DNA of 64,000 bases, taken from assembly GCF_014646135.1 (NCBI RefSeq), contig NZ_BMMW01000003.1:283025-347024 (forward strand), in the 5' to 3' direction. Position numbers and translations under genes: made by a program. The notes under the pieces were generated by a model that did not search any database, had not been told where the DNA came from, and was given only the letters and a program-made list of their open reading frames with translations. This DNA comes from Nocardia camponoti (GTDB lineage Bacteria > Actinomycetota > Actinomycetes > Mycobacteriales > Mycobacteriaceae). Positions 44,435 to 52,418 of this stretch are shown here, piece by piece. Every line of letters begins with the position of its first letter. The first letter of the stretch is position 1.

Positions 44435-45586
44435 GTGAGTGTGCGGGAGTTTGATGTCGCGGTCGTCGGGCTTGGGCCTGCTGGGCGGGCGCTTGCCCAT
44501 CGGGCGGCGGTCGCCGGGCTCAAGGTAGCTGCCATTGATCCGCGACCCGATCGACTGTTTCCGCCCACGTTCTCCTGCTGGGTCGACGAGCTGCCCGCGT
44601 GGTTGCCCGGGTTCGCGATCGCGCAGCGCATCGAAGCGCCGACCGTGTGGACCAGTGTCGAGCGAAGGATCACCCGCCCCTACTGCGTGCTTTCCAAGCC
44701 GGGCCTGCATGCCGCGCTCAACATCGACGACGCGACGGTCTACGCGGCGCGCGCCCGCAACGTCGACCAGCATCTCGTCGAGCTCGACAACGACACCACC
44801 GTCAAAGCGGCAACCGTCTTCGACACGCGTGGCCTGCCCGTCCTCAACCAGCGACGGGCGGCGTCAGCACACGGCATCTTCGTCAGCGAGGAAACCGCGG
44901 CACCGATGGTCGCGAAAGGTGAAGGGCTGCTTCTTGATTGGCGTCCGGAGAATGGCGCTGGTCCGGCTGAGCCGCCGTCGTTCCTGTATGCGGTCCCCCT
45001 CGGCGACGGCACGGTGATCTTCGAGGAAACCAGCCTCGGCCTGCGCGGCGGCATGCCGCAACACGAACTACGCAAGCGGACCCTCGCCCGGCTCAAGGCC
45101 CACGGCATCGAACTCACCGGCGACGAACCACACGAGGCCGCGCACTATCCACTCGACCAGGAACCGCCGAAAAAGGGTAGGGCCATCGCGGTGCCGTTCG
45201 GTTCGCGCGGCGGCATGATGCACCCCTGCACCGGCTACAGCGTCGCTGACTCGCTGGCCCTGGTCGACCCCGCGATCGACGCGATCAAAGCGGGCAACGA
45301 CCCGATCGAAGCGCTGTGGCCGTGGCAGGCGCGACTGGTCTATTGGATGCGGATGCGCGGCCTGTGGGGCCTCGGTCGCCTGACGACCGCGCAGTCGATC
45401 GCGATGTTCGACGCGTTCTTCACCGAGTCCGAGCGCGGACAGCGCGCGCTGCTGTCCGCCCACGACGACTACCTAGGGTTGGGCGCGGTGCTGTTCAACA
45501 CCGTCGCCCACACCTGGCCGTTCCGCTGGCGCTACGACCTCGTCGGTTGGCGCAACCGCGATCGTTGGCTGAACTACCCGTTCTGA
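44435..45586 (+). CDS. Lycopene cyclase, CrtL/CrtY family
   Basis: A flavoprotein-like cyclase of about 383 residues that closes the beta-ionone rings of lycopene. The dinucleotide fold is FDVAVVGLGPAGRALAHRAA near the N-terminus. The cyclase motifs are VIFEETSLGLRGG and the HPCTGYSVADSLALVD segment (HPxTGY). The start is uncertain: GTG at 44435 or 44441 both follow AAGG-type sites, and a TTG at 44399 opens the frame. No other carotenoid gene is nearby. Its stop overlaps the convergent permease stop by 13 bp. Confidence 0.85.
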   Translation: MSVREFDVAVVGLGPAGRALAHRAAVAGLKVAAIDPRPDRLFPPTFSCWVDELPAWLPGFAIAQRIEAPTVWTSVERRITRPYCVLSKPGLHAALNIDDATVYAARARNVDQHLVELDNDTTVKAATVFDTRGLPVLNQRRAASAHGIFVSEETAAPMVAKGEGLLLDWRPENGAGPAEPPSFLYAVPLGDGTVIFEETSLGLRGGMPQHELRKRTLARLKAHGIELTGDEPHEAAHYPLDQEPPKKGRAIAVPFGSRGGMMHPCTGYSVADSLALVDPAIDAIKAGNDPIEALWPWQARLVYWMRMRGLWGLGRLTTAQSIAMFDAFFTESERGQRALLSAHDDYLGLGAVLFNTVAHTWPFRWRYDLVGWRNRDRWLNYPF

Positions 45587-46449
45587 GCTGCCCGCTTGTA
45601 CCCGATGATCGCCGGGTAACCGAAGACGATGAGCATCCCGACCGACCACGCCGCGGTCTCAAGCAACGGCCCAGCCACCGGGCCGCCGTAGGAAAGCCCG
45701 CGCATCGCGTCGATCGCGCAGCTCATCGGCTGATGCGCGACGAAGGGCTGCAACCACGTCGGGTAGGCGAACACCGGGACGAAGCCCGAGTTGAAGAACA
45801 TCAGCAGCGTGTTGACGATGCTGATGACGCTGAGCAGCATCACGCCTTCGGTGACGGTCGCGAGCGCGGTGACCATCACGGTGAACCCAAGCCCGAACAG
45901 CACGGGAACGCAGACCAGCGCGATGTTGGTGAGCGGGTTTTCCATGAAGAGGAAGCCCAATGGCACCGCGACGAGCAGCACGATAACCGTGGTCAACACG
46001 ATGCGCAGCATTTCGGCGAGCAAGCGCCCGGTGAGCAGCGAACCCTTGTGGATCGGCATGGTGTAGAACCGGCTCAGCAGCCCTGACGACTTCTCGCGCT
46101 TGAAGCCGAGCGCACTCACCTGCGCGCCCGTCATCGCCGCGACCAGCGTCAGCATGGCGGCTTGGCCGTAAATGCTGGGGATGCCGGTGGCGTTGGTGAT
46201 CGAATTGCCGAGCACGATCTGGAACATCAGCAGCGTGAGCGCCGGGTAGACGATCGTCTGAATCGTCGTTGACGGGTCGCGCAACCACACCTTCAACATG
46301 CGGCGGCACTGGATCAGGCTTTGGGTGAACCACAGCGTCAGCGAGTTCTCGGGCTTGCCAACAACGACAGGCAACCGAGCCGCGACCGCGTGAGCCGCGT
46401 CGGCATCGGGCTCGGTGAGCACCGCGTTGGCGTGTTCCATCGTTGTCAT
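45574..46449 (-). CDS. ABC-2 type permease, DrrB/C-like
   Basis: A 291-residue membrane protein with six hydrophobic segments. It has SLIQCRRMLKVWLRDPSTTI at the N-terminus and the family's VSALGFKREKSSGLLSRFYT segment. SGFVPVFAYPTWLQPFVAHQ corresponds to the permease consensus of the daunorubicin-resistance group. The ATG at 46449 overlaps the upstream permease stop (ATGA). It forms an exporter with the next two genes; the substrate could be a drug or an envelope lipid. Confidence 0.85.
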   Translation of the reverse strand: MTTMEHANAVLTEPDADAAHAVAARLPVVVGKPENSLTLWFTQSLIQCRRMLKVWLRDPSTTIQTIVYPALTLLMFQIVLGNSITNATGIPSIYGQAAMLTLVAAMTGAQVSALGFKREKSSGLLSRFYTMPIHKGSLLTGRLLAEMLRIVLTTVIVLLVAVPLGFLFMENPLTNIALVCVPVLFGLGFTVMVTALATVTEGVMLLSVISIVNTLLMFFNSGFVPVFAYPTWLQPFVAHQPMSCAIDAMRGLSYGGPVAGPLLETAAWSVGMLIVFGYPAIIGYKRAAQNG

Positions 46450-47255
46450 GATCGCCTCACACTCGCCCACACCGCCAGTGGGAGGAACAGCGCGGTGATT
46501 CCGCCGAGCCATGCCAATGACACCCAAGAACCGCCCCAAGTCATATGTCCGTTCGCCATGTCTTGCAGGGTTTCGGAGAACTGAGAAATGGGCTGGTTAC
46601 GCGCGAACGGCCGCACCCATTCGGGGAAGCTCTTTTCCGGAACGAACCCGGTCGAGAGCATGCCGAAGATCAAAATCGGCAACGTGAGCGCCTGGGAGAG
46701 CGCTTCGGGGTTTTTGCTCAAGCTGCCCATCGCGTCGGCACCGAAGGTGAGCGCGACACCAACCGCGACGGCGAAGGCGGCGAAGCACAGCGCGTCGAGC
46801 CAGCCGCCGAGGAACCGGAAGCCGATCAGATAGCCGTAGAGGATGGTCGCGGTAAGCGAGATGAGCGAACGCACGATGCCAGCCGCGATCCGCGACATCA
46901 GCGGAACGAATTTGCCGATCGGCATCGTTTGCAGTCGCGTGCTGAAGCCGGTGAGCGCCTCGAACGCCGACAGCTGCGCGTTCGACATCATCGTCATCGC
47001 CATCGTCTGCAAAACGACGACGGGCATCACGAACTGGGCGTAGTCGATGCCCTGGAACTTCATCACGTACCGCAGCGGCAGGTAGAAGCTGATGGTGATG
47101 ATGAACGGCGTGATGCACGCGACGATCAGCTCGCCCTTGGTAGCCATCGTGTGCACGATGCGCCCGGTGAGCGCGCGCCACTGCGCGAAGCTGCTCGGCC
47201 GTACCGCTGGTAGCTCAGCGAACAGCGCGTTCGCCGGTTTTATCGTCGCGGTCAC
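46446..47255 (-). CDS. ABC-2 type permease, DrrB-like
   Basis: A 269-residue permease, paralogous to the next gene. It shows WRALTGRIVHTMATKGELIV, SAFEALTGFSTRLQTMPIGK and LSTGFVPEKSFPEWVRPFAR, the same family pattern. The GTG at 47255 overlaps the ATPase stop by one base. Two different permeases plus one ATPase match the DrrABC arrangement of mycobacteria, where DrrABC exports phthiocerol dimycocerosates. Confidence 0.86.
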   Translation of the reverse strand: MTATIKPANALFAELPAVRPSSFAQWRALTGRIVHTMATKGELIVACITPFIITISFYLPLRYVMKFQGIDYAQFVMPVVVLQTMAMTMMSNAQLSAFEALTGFSTRLQTMPIGKFVPLMSRIAAGIVRSLISLTATILYGYLIGFRFLGGWLDALCFAAFAVAVGVALTFGADAMGSLSKNPEALSQALTLPILIFGMLSTGFVPEKSFPEWVRPFARNQPISQFSETLQDMANGHMTWGGSWVSLAWLGGITALFLPLAVWASVRRS

Positions 47256-48256
47256 TAGTTGCCGCCAGAGTGTCCGGTGATCGACAAGAACACGTCGTCG
47301 AGCGAAGGGCGACGCAGCGCGATGTCGGCGAGCTCCACGCCGGCGGCGTCGAGGCGACGCAGCGCTTCGGCGAGCGTTGCCGCACCGTCGGGCGCGGGGA
47401 TCGACAGCTTGTCGGCGTTGACAGCTTCGGCGGCGACGTTGGCTGGCACGAGGTCGCCAAGCGCGGCGATGGCCGCGGGCAGCCGCGTGACCTCAACCGG
47501 GACGATCTCGCAGAAGCTGCCGCCGGTGCGGGCCTTGAGCTCGTCGGCGGTGCCTTCGGCAATGACCGTGCCCTTGTCGATCACGATGATGTTGTCGGAG
47601 AGGATGTCGGCCTCTTCGAGGTACTGCGTGGTGAGCAGCACGGTGATGCCCTGATTTTTGAGCGCGGTGACCAGGTCCCACACGCCCTGACGGCTGCGCG
47701 GGTCGAGCCCGGTCGTCGGCTCGTCGAGGAACACCACTTCCGGCCGAACAACAAGCCCGCACGCGATGTCGACGCGACGACGCATGCCGCCCGAGTAGTT
47801 GGCGACCGCGCGCTTACCAGCGCTGACCAGGTCAAATTCCTCAAGCAACACATCGGCGCGCGACCGGGCCGCCGACCGAGTAAGCCCCATCAACCGACCG
47901 AACAGTTCCAGGTTTTCCCGACCGGAAAGGTTCTCGTCGAGCGCGGCGTACTGGCCGGTCATCATGATCGATCGACGCACGCCAGCGGCATCGGTAACCA
48001 CGTCATGACCCGCGACAACAGCGCGACCGGAGTCGGGGCGCAGCAACGTTGACAGGATTTTGACGGTGGTCGTCTTGCCCGCGCCATTGGGCCCGAGGAT
48101 GCCGAGCACGCTCGCCTTTTCCGCCCGGAAGCTGACGCCCTGCAAGGCGTGCACGTCGCCAAAGGACTTGCGCACGTCGGACACCAGCACCGCGGGTTCG
48201 GTGTCGCGTGCCGCGACGCCTCCCACGGGCGAATCCACTGAGATCGAACTCGGCAT
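47255..48256 (-). CDS. ABC transporter ATPase, DrrA-like
   Basis: A 333-residue ATPase. Walker A is GPNGAGKTTT, the signature NYSGGMRRR, Walker B EVVFLDEPTTGLD and the switch His region is replaced by LLTTQYLEEAD, as in DrrA proteins. The C-terminal ~80 residues are the DrrA-type accessory domain ending SLDDVFLSITGHSGGN. The ATG at 48256 has GGAGAG upstream; a longer frame lacks this support. It is the first gene of the three-gene exporter. Confidence 0.9.
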   Translation of the reverse strand: MPSSISVDSPVGGVAARDTEPAVLVSDVRKSFGDVHALQGVSFRAEKASVLGILGPNGAGKTTTVKILSTLLRPDSGRAVVAGHDVVTDAAGVRRSIMMTGQYAALDENLSGRENLELFGRLMGLTRSAARSRADVLLEEFDLVSAGKRAVANYSGGMRRRVDIACGLVVRPEVVFLDEPTTGLDPRSRQGVWDLVTALKNQGITVLLTTQYLEEADILSDNIIVIDKGTVIAEGTADELKARTGGSFCEIVPVEVTRLPAAIAALGDLVPANVAAEAVNADKLSIPAPDGAATLAEALRRLDAAGVELADIALRRPSLDDVFLSITGHSGGN

Positions 48257-48510
48257 CAACTCTCCACCATCGGCCGGTGCGCGGCGCGAACACACGCACG
48301 CGGATTGTTTGGGTTCCAGTAGGTGATCCCCACTGCTCGGCGCGATGTTACCGGTCGGCCGACTTTCCCGATTGTTCTTCGGCCTACTCACACGATCGCC
48401 GCAGGTGATCTTGTGTCGTTGCTCACCTGGGCAGTGGAAGGGCAGTACGCGAGCCTTGTCGGGTGTGTACGGCGGCCCATACCCTGACGAGCAGGGAAGT
48501 GGAGGTGACC

Positions 48511-49986
48511 ATGAATGACCACATCATCGCGACCGTCGATCCACGCACTGGCGAGGAGAACGCGCGCTATCCGGTGCGCGGCCACGCCGAGGTCACCCTT
48601 GCGGTTCGTACCGCCAACCACACCCAAAACTGGTGGGGCGAGCTCGATTTCGCGCAGCGTCGGTCGGTGCTACTCGATTGGCGAGCCGAAATCGCAAGAC
48701 GCAGTGGCGATTTGGTCGACATCCTCCGTAGCGAAACCGGTAAACCTGCCGCCGACGCGAACCTCGAAGTCATGCTCGCTGTCGAAAACCTCGACTGGGC
48801 CGCCCGCAACGCCAAACTCGCTCTTGGTCGAAAACGCTTGGCCGCCAATTGGCTAACGCGCAACCAGCACGCTTCGGTTGGCTATCTCCCGCTCGGCGTC
48901 GTCGGCGTGCTCGGCGCGTGGAACAACCCAGTTTTCACCCCGATGGGGTCGATCGCCTATGCGATGGCGGCGGGCAATTCGGTGGTTTTCATCCCCCACC
49001 AGACAACAACGGGCGTCGGGCTCTGGCTCGCGCAAAGTTGGTATCGCGTCATGCCTGACCAGCCGGTTTTGCAGGCCATCACCGGCGACGACGGCACCGC
49101 GCACGCGCTCTGTCAGGCGGGCGTCGACAAGATCGCTTACGCGGGGCCAGCCGAGTCGAGTCGCGACGTCATCACGCTCTGCGCGCGCACCCTTACGCCC
49201 GTGATCGTCGAGCACACCGGCAAGGGGTCGATGATCGTCGCCGACGACGCCAACATCGACGCCGCCGCCGAAGCAGCGGTGTTCGGCGCGATGGCCAACT
49301 CCGGCCAAAACGCCACCGGCATCCAGCGCTGTTACGTCGCCGACGCCGTCTTCGACGACTTCCTCGCCCGCACCGCCGACCGCGCGGCCCGCCTGCGCCC
49401 CGGCGCCGACAATCGCGCCTCCTACGGCCCGATGATCAATGCCGACCAGGTCGAAGTGGTGCGCGCGCAGGTCAGCGACGCGCTCGATCGCGGTGGGCAC
49501 GCCGTGCTCGGCGGGCTTGAGTCATTCCGCGACCCCTACGTTGAGCCGATCGTGCTCGCGCATGTGCCCGAGGACAGCATCGCGATCACCGGCGAGGGCA
49601 TCGGCCCTGTCCTTGTTGTCAATCGCGTCGCCGACCTCGCCGACGCCGTCACGCGGTCCAACGCGGCGGGCAACGGCATCGCCGTCACCATCTTCACCGC
49701 CGATGTTGGCACGGCCGAGTTCGTCGCTGAACAGCTCAAAGTTGGTGTGGTGACAGTCAATTCGTCGACCGCGTTCACCGGCATCCCCGCGCTGCCGTTC
49801 GGTGGCGTCGGCGAATACGGGCAGGGGCACAGTCACGGCAAGGAAGGGTTGCGCGAATTCAGCCGCACGATGTCGATCGCGCGCAGGCGCTTTCGTGCCC
49901 CGGTTCGCCTATCGACCTTCGACCGTCATCCGCGTCACCTGCGCACTGCGAAAGCCCTTTTCCGACTACGACACGGAAGGGGATAA
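48511..49986 (+). CDS. Aldehyde dehydrogenase homologue lacking the catalytic cysteine
   Basis: A 491-residue ALDH-fold protein. The cofactor and fold motifs are intact: VLGAWNNPVFTPMGSIAYAM, the general-base Glu234 in VIVEHTGKGSM and PALPFGGVGEYGQGHSHGKE. In the nucleophile motif (usually GQxC) the sequence is SGQNATGIQR, so the cysteine is Ala268 (codon 49312-49314). Esterase/dehydrogenase chemistry through a thiohemiacetal is then impossible. It may bind NAD(P) as a structural or regulatory protein, or be decaying. The ATG at 48511 follows GGAGGTG. Its end overlaps the convergent TetR gene by 21 bp. Confidence 0.85.
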   Translation: MNDHIIATVDPRTGEENARYPVRGHAEVTLAVRTANHTQNWWGELDFAQRRSVLLDWRAEIARRSGDLVDILRSETGKPAADANLEVMLAVENLDWAARNAKLALGRKRLAANWLTRNQHASVGYLPLGVVGVLGAWNNPVFTPMGSIAYAMAAGNSVVFIPHQTTTGVGLWLAQSWYRVMPDQPVLQAITGDDGTAHALCQAGVDKIAYAGPAESSRDVITLCARTLTPVIVEHTGKGSMIVADDANIDAAAEAAVFGAMANSGQNATGIQRCYVADAVFDDFLARTADRAARLRPGADNRASYGPMINADQVEVVRAQVSDALDRGGHAVLGGLESFRDPYVEPIVLAHVPEDSIAITGEGIGPVLVVNRVADLADAVTRSNAAGNGIAVTIFTADVGTAEFVAEQLKVGVVTVNSSTAFTGIPALPFGGVGEYGQGHSHGKEGLREFSRTMSIARRRFRAPVRLSTFDRHPRHLRTAKALFRLRHGRG

Positions 49987-51165
49987 CACCGACGAAGCTA
50001 ACGCGCCCATCCGCGCCAATTGCGCTGGGCGAGAATCGAATCGAAGTAGTCGACCAACGTCGATGATGATGCCAAGCGCGGCGTGAACGCGGAAGCGCGC
50101 CTCGATGGGATCGCCGTCAAGCAGGTTGGCCCATTCCAGCACCGTCTGCCGTTGCAGCGCGCGCAAGCGATGCTGTTCGGCGGGCGGGAGGCTGCCGAAT
50201 TCGGCGTAGTACACCGGCATCAGTTCGGGCGTCATGAAGGTGAGTCGCACGAAGCGGTCAGCGATGCGGCGGGCGGCGTCGGGACGGTCGGTCGCTTCGC
50301 GCAGCGCGTCTTCGATGGCGAGGGTGATGCGGTCGCTCGCACGGTTGAACGCGGCGAGCAGCAGGTCGGCTTTGCTGTCGAAGTACCGGTACACGCTGCT
50401 CGCGTTGATCCCGACGGCAGCGCCGATTTCTTCGATCGCCGACTCGTGATAGCCGTTGCGGCCGAAGATGCGCATCGCTTCAGTGAGTAGCTGTTCGCGT
50501 TTTGATGAAACGGTGAGCCCAACTTGGCCGGGCTCAGCCGCACCTTCGGGCGGTTCGGGCGGCAGGTCGGCGAAGATCACCGCCATCGCCATTTCCAGCA
50601 TCAGCGCCAGCGTGCGGGCCTGCGGCAGGTTGCTGCGATGCGCGGAGATGCTGGCGAGCACGCTCAACGCGCCAACCGCGCGCATCGCCACTTCGGTCTC
50701 GCTGAGCGAGGGGCGCAGCTCGGCGATCGGCGCGCCGACCATCGCTTCCAGTTCGCGGTAGTACGCGCGGATGCGATGCCGGTCTTCGCGTTCGAGGTAG
50801 CGGCGTTCCCAGCGGTAGAGCCCGGCTTCGCGGCGAATGTCGATGTCGCGCTCGGCAACCGCGGTGAGCAGGGCGGTTAGCCGATCGAGCGGCGGAAGCG
50901 AAGGATCGTCGGCGGCTGCCGCGCTGTCGCGTAGATCGCGCGCCCCCTCTTCAGCGGCGGCGACGAGCAGCGCGTATTTGTTCGCGAAATGCCGGTACAG
51001 CGCGGGGCCGGAGATGCCAACTTCGGCGGCAATTTCGTCGACCCCGACCGGGTGATAACCACGCTGACTGAACGCACGCGCTGCCGCTCGCATGATCTGG
51101 AGCTTGCGATCCTTGGGTCGACGGCGCACGGGACCCGATTCGGCCTCACTGCGTTCGGCGACCAT
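49966..51165 (-). CDS. Tandem TetR-family regulator (two TetR units fused)
   Basis: A 399-residue protein with two complete TetR-like units. The first helix-turn-helix is IMRAAARAFSQRGYHPVGVD followed by GISGPALYRHFANKYALL. The second, near residue 225, is LTEAMRIFGRNGYHESAIEE followed by GINASSVYRYFDSKADLL. Each is followed by a helical ligand domain. The fusion probably arose by tandem duplication. It is divergent from the mycolyltransferase side and preceded by repeated ACTTAGGT sites, suggesting autoregulation. The ligand is unknown. Confidence 0.85.
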   Translation of the reverse strand: MVAERSEAESGPVRRRPKDRKLQIMRAAARAFSQRGYHPVGVDEIAAEVGISGPALYRHFANKYALLVAAAEEGARDLRDSAAAADDPSLPPLDRLTALLTAVAERDIDIRREAGLYRWERRYLEREDRHRIRAYYRELEAMVGAPIAELRPSLSETEVAMRAVGALSVLASISAHRSNLPQARTLALMLEMAMAVIFADLPPEPPEGAAEPGQVGLTVSSKREQLLTEAMRIFGRNGYHESAIEEIGAAVGINASSVYRYFDSKADLLLAAFNRASDRITLAIEDALREATDRPDAARRIADRFVRLTFMTPELMPVYYAEFGSLPPAEQHRLRALQRQTVLEWANLLDGDPIEARFRVHAALGIIIDVGRLLRFDSRPAQLARMGALASSVLSPSVS

Positions 51166-51171
51166 CGATCC

Positions 51172-51235
51172 TCACTTAGGTGAACGGGGTCCGCCGGTGG
51201 GCGGAGGGCAACGTTGCTCCAGTCAACCTAAGTTA
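51172..51235. promoter_or_regulatory. Inverted pair of ACTTAGGT sites upstream of the TetR gene
   Basis: TCACTTAGGTGAAC (51172-51185) and, on the other strand, TAACTTAGGTTGAC (51235-51222) share ACTTAGGT plus a following GAC/AAC. Each is itself partly palindromic. The first lies 6 bp upstream of the TetR start. They may be operators of the tandem TetR protein. Confidence 0.5.
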
Positions 51236-51278
51236 ACCACAATTCGCAAACGCCCAGCTGCCGATCACCACGGCGAAA

Positions 51279-52334
51279 TTACAGCCCAAGCCCCTTGGCG
51301 AGCACCGGCCACGACTGGTGCAAGTCGTCGTTCCAGTAGCCCCACGAGTGGGTGCCGGCGTTGCGGAAGTTGAAGGTGGCCGGGATGCCGAGCTCGTTGA
51401 GCTTGGTCTGCAAGTTGTGCGTGCAGTAGTTGGTGCCAGCTTCGATGATGCCGCCGACGATCAATTGGTTGGCGAGCCCGAACTGGCCGGGCAGCGCGTA
51501 CGGGCCGTCGAGCGTGTCGTACGGACCAGGCAGCCCGTTGCCGCTGGACACATAAAGCTCAAGGCCGCGCAGCCCTTCGGCATTCACGTACGGGTCGTTG
51601 CGCACCCACTCGGGCGAGCCGACCGGGCCCCACATGTTGAGCGTGTCGCCGTTGCCCCAGGTCTCGACGGTGACCTTCACAAATTCCGAACCAACCGCGT
51701 CGGAGGTCTGCGCGCACCCGCTGTAGGCGGCGGCGGCCTTGTAGAGGCCGGGCTTGGCAATAGGCAACGCGAGAACGGTTGTCCCCGACGTCGACAACCC
51801 GGCGATCGCGTTCACGCCGTTGGTGCCGAGCGCGCCGTCGACGAGCGGGGGAAGTTCCTCGGTGAAGAAGGTCTTCCACTTGTTGCGACCGAGCACGGGG
51901 TCGTCGGCGATCCAGTCGGTGTAGTAGGTCCACTTGCCGCCGATGGGCTGAATGACGTTGACGTTCTTGTCGCCGAGGAACTGCAACGCGCCGGTCTTAG
52001 CGACCCACGAAGCCGAATCCTCGCCTCCCCCAGCACCATTGATCAAATACAGCGTGGGGCGCGGCACCGATGCGTCGGCCGGACGCTGGACGTCGACGAT
52101 GACCTCTTTGTCCATCGCCGCCGAAAACACGTGCAATCGCAGGCTGCGCGAATCCTTGATTTCGGCCTTCACGATGCGCGAGCCGTCGGGTGCGGTCGGA
52201 TTCGCAAGGAGCGCACGTCCGTCGATGATCGGGTCAGCCGACGCTGTGCCGATGCCACCAGCGGTGAGCAAGCCAGCGATCGTCGCGAGCGTAACCACGA
52301 ACATCGCGGCAGCGCGGGAGCCCGTTTTCGACAC
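51279..52334 (-). CDS. Secreted mycolyltransferase/esterase, antigen-85-like
   Basis: A 351-residue secreted alpha/beta-hydrolase. The signal peptide (MFVVTLATIAGLLTAGGIGT core) is cleaved near ASA-D at residue 33. The nucleophile Ser181 is in IAGLSTSGTT, and the C-terminal His is in AGTHSWGYWND, the same HSW-x-YW seen in antigen 85. These enzymes transfer mycolates to trehalose and arabinogalactan, so this marks a mycolate-producing host. The GTG at 52334, with AAGGTGG upstream, gives a normal signal peptide; the frame is open to 52397. The helper function may be simple esterase. Confidence 0.83.
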   Translation of the reverse strand: MSKTGSRAAAMFVVTLATIAGLLTAGGIGTASADPIIDGRALLANPTAPDGSRIVKAEIKDSRSLRLHVFSAAMDKEVIVDVQRPADASVPRPTLYLINGAGGGEDSASWVAKTGALQFLGDKNVNVIQPIGGKWTYYTDWIADDPVLGRNKWKTFFTEELPPLVDGALGTNGVNAIAGLSTSGTTVLALPIAKPGLYKAAAAYSGCAQTSDAVGSEFVKVTVETWGNGDTLNMWGPVGSPEWVRNDPYVNAEGLRGLELYVSSGNGLPGPYDTLDGPYALPGQFGLANQLIVGGIIEAGTNYCTHNLQTKLNELGIPATFNFRNAGTHSWGYWNDDLHQSWPVLAKGLGL

Positions 52335-52418
52335 GGTTTCCACCTTCACCTGGGAGACGCATATGGAATCGGTCACATCATGCCCCATGCGCAACATGAC
52401 CGATAGCGCGCCCCATGA

